Below are positions 25,496-34,091 of a DNA stretch of 64,000 bases, piece after piece. This DNA is from Hyphomicrobiales bacterium. Its GTDB lineage: Bacteria; Pseudomonadota; Alphaproteobacteria; Rhizobiales; Rhizobiaceae. The stretch covers positions 124,001-188,000 of the forward strand of contig UCEY01000009.1 in the NCBI GenBank assembly GCA_900471605.1. Direction: 5' to 3'. Within the stretch, counting starts at the first letter, position 1, and each line of letters starts with the position of its first letter. A model generated the notes under the pieces. It ran no database searches. It was given only the letters and a program-made list of their open reading frames with translations, and was not told the origin of the DNA. A program made the translations under genes and the position numbers.

Positions 25496-26319
25496 CAATG
25501 TTCCTCCCCGCCGATCGCTTCGAGAAGCATGTTCGATACCTTTTCGCAGGCCTGGCGATAGTCTTCGGACGTGCGGTAATGGGAGTCGCGGCTCATGCTC
25601 GTTTTCAACGGGAAATCCGCATGCACCCGGCCGGGGCGCGCCTTCATCACCACGATGCGGTTCGACAGATAGGCGGATTCGAAGACGGAATGGGTGACGA
25701 AGATCACGGTGATGCCGGTCTCCCGCCACAGCCGGAGCACGTCGTCGTTGAGCTTCTGGCGGGTGATTTCGTCGAGCGCGGCGAAGGGTTCGTCCATCAG
25801 CAGCAGTTTCGGCTTGGTCACCAGCGCGCGGGCGATCGAGACGCGCATCTTCATGCCGCCGGACAGTTCGCGCGGATAGGCATCGGCGAAATCCTGCAGG
25901 CCGACCGTCGCCAGCGTCGTCATGATTTCTTCGCGGGCGGCGGATTTGGAAACGCCGCGCAGTTTCAGAGGCAGGTAGACATTGCCGAACACCGTCTGCC
26001 AGGGCATCAGCGTCGGTTCCTGGAAGACGAAGGAAATGTCGCCTTCCGGCAGTCCCTTCGAATTGATGCGGGAGCTCGGCCAGTCGATCGTGCCGGTCGA
26101 GACGTCGCCGAGGCCGGCGATGATGCGCAGCGCCGTCGACTTGCCGCAGCCGGACGGGCCGAGCAGGCTGACGAATTCGCCGCCCTCGACCGTCAGCGAC
26201 ATGTCGGAGAGCGCCAGCGTGCCGCTCGAAAACATCTTGGAGACGCCGCGCATGACGACCAGCGGGCGTCTGCGGGTGTCTCCGGGGGCTGGCATCAGCG
26301 GGGCTTGGGATGTGGTCAT
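25495..26319 (-). CDS. ABC transporter ATP-binding protein (SsuB/ThiZ-type)
   Basis: This 274-residue ATPase has Walker A GPSGCGKST near residue 54, FVFQEPTLMPW (Q-loop), RELSGGMKMRVSIARAL (signature) and LLLMDEPFAALDE (Walker B). The LSGGM form is typical of the nitrate/sulfonate/pyrimidine subfamily. It is separated from the binding-protein gene by 192 bases holding a palindromic repeat. Confidence 0.9.
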   Translation of the reverse strand: MTTSQAPLMPAPGDTRRRPLVVMRGVSKMFSSGTLALSDMSLTVEGGEFVSLLGPSGCGKSTALRIIAGLGDVSTGTIDWPSSRINSKGLPEGDISFVFQEPTLMPWQTVFGNVYLPLKLRGVSKSAAREEIMTTLATVGLQDFADAYPRELSGGMKMRVSIARALVTKPKLLLMDEPFAALDEITRQKLNDDVLRLWRETGITVIFVTHSVFESAYLSNRIVVMKARPGRVHADFPLKTSMSRDSHYRTSEDYRQACEKVSNMLLEAIGGEEH

Positions 26320-26350
26320 TACGGGCCTTGAAATGGAAGTGCCGAGGATC

Positions 26351-26489
26351 GCCCCTCATCCGGCCGCCGCCACCTTCTCCCCGCTTGCGGGGAGAAGGGA
26401 TATGCCGCGCCGGCTTCCTTTATGCCGCAGCGGTTGCTTGCGGCACGTCCCCTCTCCCCGCGAGCGGGGAGAGAGTTAGGGTGAGGGGC
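26351..26489. repeat. Palindromic intergenic repeat, copy 2
   Basis: A 139-base element with ends GCCCCTCATCC and GTGAGGGGC and two internal TCTCCCCGC.../GCGGGGAGA hairpins, the same family as 16088-16254. It sits inside the ABC operon between the binding-protein and ATPase genes and could act as an mRNA-stabilising or attenuating structure. Confidence 0.8.
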
Positions 26490-26511
26490 AAAGGGAGAAG
26501 CTCAGGTCACA

Positions 26512-27528
26512 CTACTTCTTCAACGCCATGCCGACGCCCTTGCAGACGAACTTGGTCGAATAGGCCTTCTTGTAATCGAGGTCGGCCGGCTCGACGCCGA
26601 TCGAGACCATCGAATCGAAGAACTTCTTGTAGCGTTCGTCGGTGATGCAGCCGATGCCCTTGGTCTCGGCGTCGCCGGACACCACGATGCCATATTCCTT
26701 CATCTTGGCGATGGAATAGGCGATCTGGCCATCCGTCATTTCCGGATTGTCCTTCTTGATCAGATCGTTGGCGGCCTTGTTGTCACCATAGAGGTAAGTG
26801 TACCAGCCCTCGAGCGAGGCGTCGACGAAACGCTGCACGACGTCCGACTTCTTGTCGATCATCTGTTGCGTGGTGGTGATCATCGTCGAATAGGGGCCAT
26901 AGCCGGCGTCGGCAATCAGGAACACTTTCGGCGTCCAGCCAGCCTGCTTGCCGATCTCATAGGGTTCGGAGGTCAGGTAACCCTGCTGGGCGGAGGCCTT
27001 GTCGGCGATGAAAGGAGCCGGGTTGAACGTGTAGGGCTTGAACTGGTCGTCCCGGAAGCCTTTGAAGTTCTTCTTCATCCACTCGAAATAGGTGGTGTAG
27101 CCTTCCTTGCCCATGAAGATGGTCTTCATCTTGGCGAGGTCCGCGAATGTCTCGACGCCGGCATCGGGGTGAGCGAGCAGGACCTGCGGGTCCTTCTGGA
27201 AGATCGAGGCGACGCTGACCAGCGGAATGCCCTGCTTGACGGCGTCCATGTCGCCGAGCGGGCCGCCCATGTAGAAATCGACCTTGCCGGCGATCAGAAG
27301 CGCGCGGTTGGCGGCGTTCGGGCCGCCCTGGACGATCTTCACCTTGAGGCCATGCTTTTCATAGGTACCGTCGGCGACGGCCTGGTAGAAGCCGCCGTGC
27401 TCCGCCTGCGCGAGCCAGTTGGTGCCATAGGAGACTTCGTCGAGGGCTGCAGCAGGCTGGGCGGCAAATGCTGCCGCCGAGAGGCCGAGAGCCGCCAGAA
27501 AACTCTTTATCGTCAATGATTTGGGCAT
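26512..27528 (-). CDS. ABC transporter substrate-binding protein (NMT1/THI5-like)
   Basis: This 338-residue protein has a signal peptide (about 1-28, AAFAAQPAAA) and a two-lobe NMT1-like fold: VSYGTNWLAQAEHGGFYQAVADGTYEKHGL at the start and KVDFYMGGPLGDMDA near residue 85. Relatives bind hydroxymethylpyrimidine, riboflavin or other N-heterocycles, which agrees with the deaminase downstream. ATG 27528 is chosen since it begins the signal peptide. It is first gene of the operon, transcribed away from the LysR gene. Confidence 0.88.
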   Translation of the reverse strand: MPKSLTIKSFLAALGLSAAAFAAQPAAALDEVSYGTNWLAQAEHGGFYQAVADGTYEKHGLKVKIVQGGPNAANRALLIAGKVDFYMGGPLGDMDAVKQGIPLVSVASIFQKDPQVLLAHPDAGVETFADLAKMKTIFMGKEGYTTYFEWMKKNFKGFRDDQFKPYTFNPAPFIADKASAQQGYLTSEPYEIGKQAGWTPKVFLIADAGYGPYSTMITTTQQMIDKKSDVVQRFVDASLEGWYTYLYGDNKAANDLIKKDNPEMTDGQIAYSIAKMKEYGIVVSGDAETKGIGCITDERYKKFFDSMVSIGVEPADLDYKKAYSTKFVCKGVGMALKK

Positions 27529-27608
27529 GTCGCTTTGTTCCCCTGTTAAACCGTGCGGCATCGTGAGAGCAGCTTATGATGAGCATTTGTAAGGTTGCGT
27601 CGCTCTTT

Positions 27609-27643
27609 GAAAAGCATCAAATTTCGTCCACATTGATGCCTTT
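27609..27643. promoter_or_regulatory. LysR-type operator in the divergent LysR/ABC promoter region
   Basis: A perfect dyad GCATCAA (27614-27620), 12 bases, TTGATGC (27633-27639), flanked by AAAA on one side and CTTT on the other. GAAAAGCATCAA and TGCCTTT recur with the same 16-base spacing at 29530-29564 upstream of the creatininase gene. Confidence 0.7.
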
Positions 27644-27717
27644 ACGGCAGCGGTCGAATTTTCATCTGCCAAATTGTGGTGCATGATCAAAAAATATGCA
27701 ATCGAGGTCTGCTTGAA

Positions 27718-28689
27718 ATGCTGCATTCGCGAAAACTTCAATATATCGACGAGATCGCCCGTTGCGGCTCGATCCGCAAGGCAGCCGCCCGGCTGAACGT
27801 CGCATCGTCGGCGATCAACCGGCAGATCCTGGCGCTGGAGGAGGAGCTGGGGGCGCCGATCTTCGAGCGCATGCCGCGCGGGCTGAAGCTGACGGCGGCC
27901 GGAGAGCTCTGCATCGAGCATATCCGCGAGGTGCTGAAGACCTATGAGCGGATGGAAGCGCGCATCCGCGGGCTCAAGATGCCGCAGGCCGGCAAGGTCA
28001 CGCTGGTTTCGACCGTCGGGCTCGCGGCGGGGCCGCTGCCGGACATCATCGCCCGTTTCGTGGCGCAGCATCCGCGCGTGCGTGTGCATTTGCGCAATGA
28101 CGGGCCGTCGAACACGATGCAGCCGGTCATCAACGGAGAGGTCGATTTCGGGCTCGGCTTCAATATCCCGGCGACGCCCGGCATCCGCACGCTTGCTAAT
28201 TTCGACATACCGATCGGGGTGGTGATGCCGCCGGGGCATCGGCTGGCGGCGGAAGAGGGGCCTGTCGACCTCGCGGACGTCGTGCAGGAACCGCTTGTGC
28301 TTGCGCAGCCCGGAACCAGCCTGCGCAACGTCATCAACCTGGCGCTTTCGCCGCTGTCGGTCGCTGTGGAGCCGCTGGTGGAAAGCAATGCCTCGGAAAT
28401 GCTCAAGAAGCTGGTCAGGGCCGGCACCGGGCTGACGCTGCTCAATCCGCTCGATGTGCTGCCGGAGTGCCGAAGCGGCGAGCTGATCTTCCGGCCGATC
28501 GCCAATCCACATGCCCGCCACCAGCCGATGAAGCTTTTCGCCCGGGCGCGCACCACGCTCGACACGGCGACCAGCCTTTTCGTGGAGTTCCTGCTGTCGG
28601 AACTGGCGGCCATGGTGGCCGAACTGCAGGCCAAGGGCCATCTGCCGCCCCAGCCGCACGGCCGGGACGCGCAGCGCGACGAAGGTTAG
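27718..28689 (+). CDS. LysR-family transcriptional regulator
   Basis: This 323-residue protein has an N-terminal helix-turn-helix (YIDEIARCGSIRKAAARLNVASSAINRQILALEEELG, residues 8-45) and a periplasmic-binding-like effector domain from about residue 95. ATG 27718 gives the usual short N-terminus of LysR proteins. It is divergent from the ABC operon and convergent with creatininase, its stop overlapping that gene's stop by four bases. A shared dyad at both target promoters supports control of both units; the effector is probably the imported compound or an intermediate. Confidence 0.9.
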   Translation: MLHSRKLQYIDEIARCGSIRKAAARLNVASSAINRQILALEEELGAPIFERMPRGLKLTAAGELCIEHIREVLKTYERMEARIRGLKMPQAGKVTLVSTVGLAAGPLPDIIARFVAQHPRVRVHLRNDGPSNTMQPVINGEVDFGLGFNIPATPGIRTLANFDIPIGVVMPPGHRLAAEEGPVDLADVVQEPLVLAQPGTSLRNVINLALSPLSVAVEPLVESNASEMLKKLVRAGTGLTLLNPLDVLPECRSGELIFRPIANPHARHQPMKLFARARTTLDTATSLFVEFLLSELAAMVAELQAKGHLPPQPHGRDAQRDEG

Positions 28690-29474
28690 CCGGAATAGAG
28701 TTCGTCGAGCGCGAAGGTTTCGAACTCGCGCAGCATCTCGATGAAACCGGCGACCTGATGGCGGCAGATGATCGCGCCCTTTTCGGCGGTGCCCTTCGAG
28801 GCGTCGCCGACGACGCCGTTGGGATTCAGATCGTGCGCCAGCCAGGACAATACGTGCGGCGGGGCGGGCTGCATGTATTTCGAGCGGCTTTCCGCCTTGG
28901 AGACGAAGTTCTGCGCCCTGTCCATGCGTACCAGTTCGGGGCGGAAATGCAGCATCAGCGAGGTTTCCACTTCGCCGCCATGGATGCCGTATTTCTGCTC
29001 GTGCTCGCTGATCAGGCCCGGCGGGTGGCCGAAGCGGCCCCATTGCGTGCCGATCACGGCCATCTTGTAACGGACCCGCAGTTCGCGGCCGACAATGCTC
29101 ATGATGTCGACATTGCCGCCATGCGAATTGACGAATACGAGCTTCCTGACACCGGCCTCCGCCACCTTGGCGCCGATCGCGGTCCAGGCGGGGATGAGGA
29201 TTTCCGGGCCGAAGGACAGCGAGCCGGGGCCGTAGACATGTTCGTTCGCCTTACCGATCTCCTGGGTGGGAAGCACGAGGAAATCGAGGTCCTCGGGGCG
29301 CTGGGCCTTCAGTTCGGCCAGCATGCCGTTGGCGATCGCCACGTCGGTCGCGATCGGCAGATGCGGGCCGTGCTGCTCGGTCGAGGCGATCGGCAGGATG
29401 GCGATGGTCTTGTCGGGGGAAAGGCCGGCGAAATCGAGTGTGTTGAGTTCGTTCCAGTAAAATGGCTTGCCCAT
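28686..29474 (-). CDS. Creatininase-family amidohydrolase
   Basis: This 262-residue enzyme has the binuclear-metal residues of the family: STEQHGPHLP with Glu and His near residue 32, Asp in ATDVAIA, His in VNSHGGN near 116, and Glu in HGGEVETS near 165. Creatininases open cyclic amides such as creatinine; relatives act on formamides and other lactams. It carries its own copy of the LysR site upstream and therefore probably works with the deaminase and oxidase operon. Confidence 0.88.
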   Translation of the reverse strand: MGKPFYWNELNTLDFAGLSPDKTIAILPIASTEQHGPHLPIATDVAIANGMLAELKAQRPEDLDFLVLPTQEIGKANEHVYGPGSLSFGPEILIPAWTAIGAKVAEAGVRKLVFVNSHGGNVDIMSIVGRELRVRYKMAVIGTQWGRFGHPPGLISEHEQKYGIHGGEVETSLMLHFRPELVRMDRAQNFVSKAESRSKYMQPAPPHVLSWLAHDLNPNGVVGDASKGTAEKGAIICRHQVAGFIEMLREFETFALDELYSG

Positions 29475-29529
29475 GCTGTCCTGCCTTTGTGCGTCCGGTT
29501 TTCGAGGGTTAGGAGATCGGGCACGTCTC

Positions 29530-29564
29530 GAAAAGCATCAATTTCCGCCTGCGCCGCTGCCTTT
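29530..29564 (-). promoter_or_regulatory. Second LysR-type site upstream of creatininase
   Basis: GAAAAGCATCAA (29530-29541), 16 bases, TGCCTTT (29558-29564): both words and the spacing equal those at 27609-27643, although the right half of the dyad is degenerate here. It lies 56-90 bases before the creatininase ATG. Confidence 0.6.
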
Positions 29565-29723
29565 TTGAGTGCGCACCTTATGGCCCCGCGTGTCAATTCG
29601 GGAAAAAAGCTGATTTCGCTAAAATTGCATCTATCGGTTTAAGCGCCCCGAAATGCCGTTCGGCTAGGGTGGGCTCATTCAAGAAACGGCGTCCAAGCCG
29701 TCCGCAGAACAGGGTGCAGAGCC

Positions 29724-30248
29724 ATGATCAAGAAGCTCATCATTTCCGCCATCGTCCTGACGGCGCTCATCGTCGGCAAGGAATCACGGGCAGCGGGCGT
29801 CGGCGGTTTCGCCCGCGCGCTGTCCGAAAACGTGGCCGTGGAGCGCCATGACGGCGCGATGACCGGCATGCCGGCGACGCTGACATTTTCCGAGCGCCGC
29901 GAATTGCTCAGGGTGAATTCCGCGGTCAACGGTGCGATGTCCGAGCTCGACAGCTATTTTGATACGGTGACCGGCGTGCCATTCGCGAAGATCCGCGCCA
30001 ATGCCTGCATCGATTGCGCCGACCTCAAGCGCGATCACCTGATCTCGCTCGGCTGGCCGCCGGCGGTCCTGCGGATCGAATACGCAATCGGCGACGAAGG
30101 CCGCATCGAACGGGTGCTGGCGATTGCGACCGGCCGCGGCAAGATGATCCTCGGCCATGATGGCGCGATGATCGACATGTCCCGTGATCAGGTGCGCCGC
30201 CCGACCGGTAGGCGTGGTATGATCATTCCTACCAGTCATCTTATCTAA
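29724..30248 (+). CDS. Exported transglutaminase-like cysteine peptidase homologue, probably inactive
   Basis: This 174-residue protein has a signal peptide ending near residue 24 (SRAAG). The stretch ACIDCADLKRDHLISLGWPPAVLRI (94-118) aligns with the bacterial transglutaminase-like cysteine proteinase (BTLCP) pattern DCxDY...KR..L...GWP...L, placing the catalytic Cys at Cys98. The following His (normally in a GxGHAVL segment) is replaced by RIERVLA, and the LDN motif by LGHD. It is therefore likely a non-catalytic relative. The family assignment is by eye and moderately sure. Confidence 0.55.
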   Translation: MIKKLIISAIVLTALIVGKESRAAGVGGFARALSENVAVERHDGAMTGMPATLTFSERRELLRVNSAVNGAMSELDSYFDTVTGVPFAKIRANACIDCADLKRDHLISLGWPPAVLRIEYAIGDEGRIERVLAIATGRGKMILGHDGAMIDMSRDQVRRPTGRRGMIIPTSHLI

Positions 30249-30295
30249 TCCGGAGCGGCTCTCCTCGCTCCCGTCCGTTGCAGCACGACGGACCG

Positions 30296-30327
30296 GCCCG
30301 CCACCCTCTTTCGGGAGGCGGGCTTTC
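30296..30327 (+). terminator. Rho-independent terminator
   Basis: GCCCGCC (30296-30302) pairs with GGCGGGC (30317-30323) over a 14-base loop, followed by TTT. It ends the transglutaminase-like gene 48 bases after its stop. Confidence 0.7.
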
Positions 30328-30538
30328 GCCATTCGGGGGATGTGATGCTCAAGTTGCGGAAACGATTCCAGAGTCTTGCGGAACGCCTTGTATTTAATCG
30401 AATATTTAATGTTTTATACGAGGTTGTATTATCTCTCCCGTCCAAGTCGAGAGAGGCTGCCGGGTGGTTAAGCGATTGTCCGAATTGCTGATTGCCCGCA
30501 AACCGAGCGGCGAGTGTTTTAAATAAGGAGTGATGCAG

Positions 30539-32791
30539 GTGCGGATTTCAATCAAGCATACTTTGATACTGGCGTTCGTCGTCCTAAGCCTGGGCATACT
30601 GGGTCTGATGTCCCGGATGCTGTCTCAGGAAATCGGCCGCTATCAAAATTCCACCCGGCTCTCGGAATTGGCTCAACTCGATGAAGCGCTGTTCAACGCG
30701 CTGATCGGCCTGCGCGGCGAACGCGGCGGCATATCCTCGGCCATCAAGCTCGAGCCTGCGGAGGTCGCGTCCAGCCGCAAGAACATGGATACCGGCCGCG
30801 AGTCGATGGACAAGGCCTTTTCGGGCGTGAAGAGCCTGGCGGCCGATATCGAGCCGGCGAGCCTGCGCGGCGCAATTTCCCCGGTTCTGAGCGCCTATAC
30901 GCAGTGGGCCGGCTACCGCGCCAATATCGACACGGCGCTGAGCCAGGCCGTCAAGGACCGCGACCCGGCGCTCGGCAAGAACGTGCTCGCACTCGCCGAC
31001 ACGATGCTGGCCGATCTCGAAAAGGTCGCCAACCAGGTGGAAGCCACCATCAATGCGCGCGGGCCGGGGATGATCATGTTCACCCAGATACGCTCGCTTG
31101 CCTGGACGGCGCGCACGCAGCTCGGCACCGCCAACTCCACCTTCGTCAACGCCCTGATCGCCAAGCAGCCGCTTGCCGCCGACAAGCTGACGGAAATCGC
31201 GGTTCAGGATGCGCGCGTGGCGACCGCATGGGACGTCATCACCCAGCTTTCCAACGCGGAGACGACCCCGGACAAGATCAAGACGCTCTACCGGACAGCG
31301 CAAACTACATATTTTGCAGGACCTTATGCCGATCAGCGCAACGCTGCCCTGAAGGCGTTCCAGGCCGGCAAGCCCTTCGACATGGCGGTCGACGACTGGC
31401 GCAAGCCCGCCGCGCCGGCGCAGGGTTCGGTGGCCGATCTGGCCTCCGCCGCCCTCGACGAGATGACGAGGCTGACGGCCGAAGAGGTTGCTTCCGCGAC
31501 GCGGTCGATCACCATCTACAGCGTTGCGACCGTCATCGCCTTTGCGCTCTCGCTTCTCGGCATCTACACCGTCATCGTGCGGATCGCCAATCCGATCAGC
31601 CGGTTGACGGGTGTGATGCGCACGCTGGCCGGCGGCGAGCTTTCCGTCGAGATCCCTGGTGCCGGCCGCAGCGACGAGATCGGCGACATGGCGCGCGCAG
31701 TGGAAATCTTCCGCGAAGCGGCGCAGCAGAACCGCCAGCTCGAGGCGGATGCCGAACACTCCCGCAAGGCGGCCGAGGCCGAACGCGTCGAGTTCCAGCG
31801 CAGAGCGGAAGCCGAAGCCGAGGAGCGTCTGACCCAGGCCACGTCCGAGCTCGCCTATGGTCTGCAGCGCCTTGCTGCCGGCGATCTGCTGTGCGAGATC
31901 GACAGGGAGTTCTCCGAGCAGTTCGAATCCCTGCGTCATGACTTCAACAGCTCGGTCCGCCAGTTGCGGAACGCGCTCGAAGGCGTGAACCGGACCGCCC
32001 AGGGCGTCCGCAGCGGCAGCGACGAAATCTCGACCGCTTCCGACCAGCTTTCGAAGCGGACGGAACAGCAGGCCGCATCGCTGGAGCAGACGGCGGCGGC
32101 GCTCGAAGAGGTGACGACCAATGTGAAGCAGACCTCGGAAAGAGCGAGCGAGGCGCGGGAAATCGTCCGCGATGCAAGCTCCCGCGCTCAGAATTCGAGC
32201 ACCGTCGTTTCCAACGCGGTCAACGCGATGCAGAAGATCGAGATGGCGTCCAACCAGATCAGCCAGATCATCGGGGTCATCGACGAGATCGCCTTCCAGA
32301 CCAACCTGCTTGCCCTCAATGCAGGCGTCGAAGCCGCCCGCGCCGGAGAGGCGGGCAAGGGATTTGCGGTTGTCGCCCAGGAAGTCCGCGAACTGGCGCA
32401 GCGCTCTGCCAAGGCCGCCAAGGAGATCAAGACCCTGATCGGCAATTCCGAGGCCGCCGTCACCCAGGGCGTCGTTCTCGTCAACGATACGGGCGAAGGC
32501 CTCAGGGAGATCGCGCAGCTTGTCGCTGCGGTCAACCAGCACATGGAAGCGATCGCCATTGCCGCGAGCGAGCAGGCCTCCGGTCTGTCGGAAATCAATA
32601 CGTCCGTGAACCATATGGACCAGATGACCCAGCAGAATGCGGCCATGGTCGAGGAAATGAATGCGGCGGGCGCGTCCCTCGCGCAGGAAAGCAGCCGTCT
32701 TTCAGAACTGCTGGCGCGCTTCGAAGTAAGCCGGCAGAACGCGCGCGACCAGCGGTCGTTCGCACCCGCAAGGCTGGCGATGGCCAGCTGA
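30539..32791 (+). CDS. Methyl-accepting chemotaxis protein
   Basis: This receptor of about 751 residues has a first helix at about 7-26, a periplasmic sensor of about 290 residues, a second helix near 325-345, HAMP, a long coiled coil and the signalling domain; GVIDEIAFQTNLLALNAGVEAARAGE near 580 is the conserved hairpin tip. I prefer GTG 30539 because AAGGAG is eight bases upstream; ATG 30533 is only two bases from it. The C-terminus lacks a CheR pentapeptide. The sensor domain has conserved RGERGG and resembles NIT-like nitrate sensors weakly; the ligand is unknown. Confidence 0.9.
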   Translation: MRISIKHTLILAFVVLSLGILGLMSRMLSQEIGRYQNSTRLSELAQLDEALFNALIGLRGERGGISSAIKLEPAEVASSRKNMDTGRESMDKAFSGVKSLAADIEPASLRGAISPVLSAYTQWAGYRANIDTALSQAVKDRDPALGKNVLALADTMLADLEKVANQVEATINARGPGMIMFTQIRSLAWTARTQLGTANSTFVNALIAKQPLAADKLTEIAVQDARVATAWDVITQLSNAETTPDKIKTLYRTAQTTYFAGPYADQRNAALKAFQAGKPFDMAVDDWRKPAAPAQGSVADLASAALDEMTRLTAEEVASATRSITIYSVATVIAFALSLLGIYTVIVRIANPISRLTGVMRTLAGGELSVEIPGAGRSDEIGDMARAVEIFREAAQQNRQLEADAEHSRKAAEAERVEFQRRAEAEAEERLTQATSELAYGLQRLAAGDLLCEIDREFSEQFESLRHDFNSSVRQLRNALEGVNRTAQGVRSGSDEISTASDQLSKRTEQQAASLEQTAAALEEVTTNVKQTSERASEAREIVRDASSRAQNSSTVVSNAVNAMQKIEMASNQISQIIGVIDEIAFQTNLLALNAGVEAARAGEAGKGFAVVAQEVRELAQRSAKAAKEIKTLIGNSEAAVTQGVVLVNDTGEGLREIAQLVAAVNQHMEAIAIAASEQASGLSEINTSVNHMDQMTQQNAAMVEEMNAAGASLAQESSRLSELLARFEVSRQNARDQRSFAPARLAMAS

Positions 32792-32862
32792 GGACGCATC
32801 TGCCGGCCGGCCTTCCCGCCTCCTTATCAGGCGGCGGGATTCCATCGGTCAAGGATTTCCGG

Positions 32863-32902
32863 ACCGCCGGCCCGTTTTGAACGGGCCGGCGGTTTCCGTT
32901 TT
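32863..32902 (+). terminator. Strong rho-independent terminator after the chemoreceptor gene
   Basis: A perfect 13-bp stem (32863-32875 with 32881-32893) and a 5-base loop, followed by TTCCGTTTT. Confidence 0.85.
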
Positions 32903-32914
32903 CGGGAGGCGCCG

Positions 32915-33802
32915 TCAGGCTGTGCGGGGTTTTCCCCATTCGGCGATGGCGATGCCGCCGAGGGCCAGTACCAGCGCGGCGATGTGGAAGAACTGCAGGC
33001 GCTCGCCGATGATGGCGACCGACAGCAGCGTGCCGAATACCGGCACGAGATTGATGAACAGTCCGGCGCGGTTGGCACCGATCTGCTCGACACCCTTGAT
33101 GTAGAGCACCTGCGCGATCAGCGAGGCGAAGATGCCGGTATAAAGCACCACGATCCAGCCTTCGGTGTCGGGCCAGACCAGCCGGTCGTTCGAATATTCC
33201 CAGAATACCAGCGGCAGGGAGAAGATCATCGCGAAGAAGGCGGGGATCGCCATCAGCGTGCGCCAATCGATCCTGGGGCGCCATCTGAGCGCCACCGTAT
33301 AGACCGCATAGGCGACGACCGCGATCATCATGATGGCGTCGCCGGAATTGACGGTGAGCGTCACCAACGCGCCGAGATCCCCGTGGACGGCGGTAAGCAC
33401 GCCGCCGAGAAGCGTCAGGGTAAAGCCGAGGATCTGGGCCCAGGACACCTTCATCCGGAACAGGACGAAGTTGATGATGAAGATCAGCACCGGGATGACT
33501 GCCTGCTCGACCGTCACGTTGATCGCCGTCGTGTAGTTGACGGCCGTATAGAGCGCCGCGTTGAAGACGACATAACCGACGACGCCGAGGAACAGGAGAA
33601 TCGGCAGGTTCTTCCTGACGACCGGCCAGTCCTTGACGAGCTGCGGCACGGAGATGGCGAAGATGATGGCGACGGCGAAAAACCAGCGCCAGAAAGTGAG
33701 CATCATCGGACTGACATGGCCGACGGCGAGCTTGCCCGCTACCGCATTGCCGCCCCAGGCCAGGGTAGCAATGACGAGCGAAAGATATGCCTTTTTATGC
33801 AA
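32915..33802 (-). CDS. DMT-superfamily transporter (two EamA domains)
   Basis: This 295-residue protein has ten predicted helices in two EamA repeats. The start AYLSLVIATLAWGGNAVAGKLAV and the second repeat start VVAYAVYTVALRW are characteristic, and GGIAIAEWGK ends the protein. Such proteins export amino acids or other metabolites. No neighbour indicates the substrate. Confidence 0.88.
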   Translation of the reverse strand: MHKKAYLSLVIATLAWGGNAVAGKLAVGHVSPMMLTFWRWFFAVAIIFAISVPQLVKDWPVVRKNLPILLFLGVVGYVVFNAALYTAVNYTTAINVTVEQAVIPVLIFIINFVLFRMKVSWAQILGFTLTLLGGVLTAVHGDLGALVTLTVNSGDAIMMIAVVAYAVYTVALRWRPRIDWRTLMAIPAFFAMIFSLPLVFWEYSNDRLVWPDTEGWIVVLYTGIFASLIAQVLYIKGVEQIGANRAGLFINLVPVFGTLLSVAIIGERLQFFHIAALVLALGGIAIAEWGKPRTA

Positions 33803-34022
33803 AATGGTCTCCGGAGCCGGAATATGGCCGCGATTTCAGGGGTGGCGGCGGGGAAATAGCGTGCGGTTCACGCTTTTGTCACGTAAAAACCATGGCTGAG
33901 TGACAAACAGGTCGCTTTCCGTCGGCCGAGGCTTTATAGATGCGGCCGTTTGCAGTGCCCTTGAACGGGTTCTCTCCGCCAAAGGCAGTGCATGTAAAAT
34001 CAAATTGGCGCATCGACCGTAT

Positions 34023-34034
34023 ATCAATATTGAT
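34023..34034. promoter_or_regulatory. AT-rich palindrome upstream of purA
   Basis: ATCAATATTGAT is a perfect 12-base palindrome 57 bases before the purA ATG. It could be an operator, or chance in an AT-rich promoter. Confidence 0.25.
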
Positions 34035-34091
34035 CTACGGAAGGTGCGCGTGTGGTCGCGTGGGGCTTTGCCCGCAATACAGGAAACGCAG

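Noticed and set aside
30345-30491. 48-codon frame with GGGGGA upstream, before the chemoreceptor gene
   Set aside because: It does not overlap other genes and has a possible ribosome site, but it has no recognisable features and lies in an AT-rich promoter region; too weak to list as a gene.
30525-30535. ATG 30533 as chemoreceptor start
   Set aside because: Only two bases separate it from AAGGAG; GTG 30539 has the usual spacing of eight. The difference is two residues, so the choice is not critical.
30584-32614. 676-codon open frame on the minus strand
   Set aside because: It is the shadow of the chemoreceptor gene.
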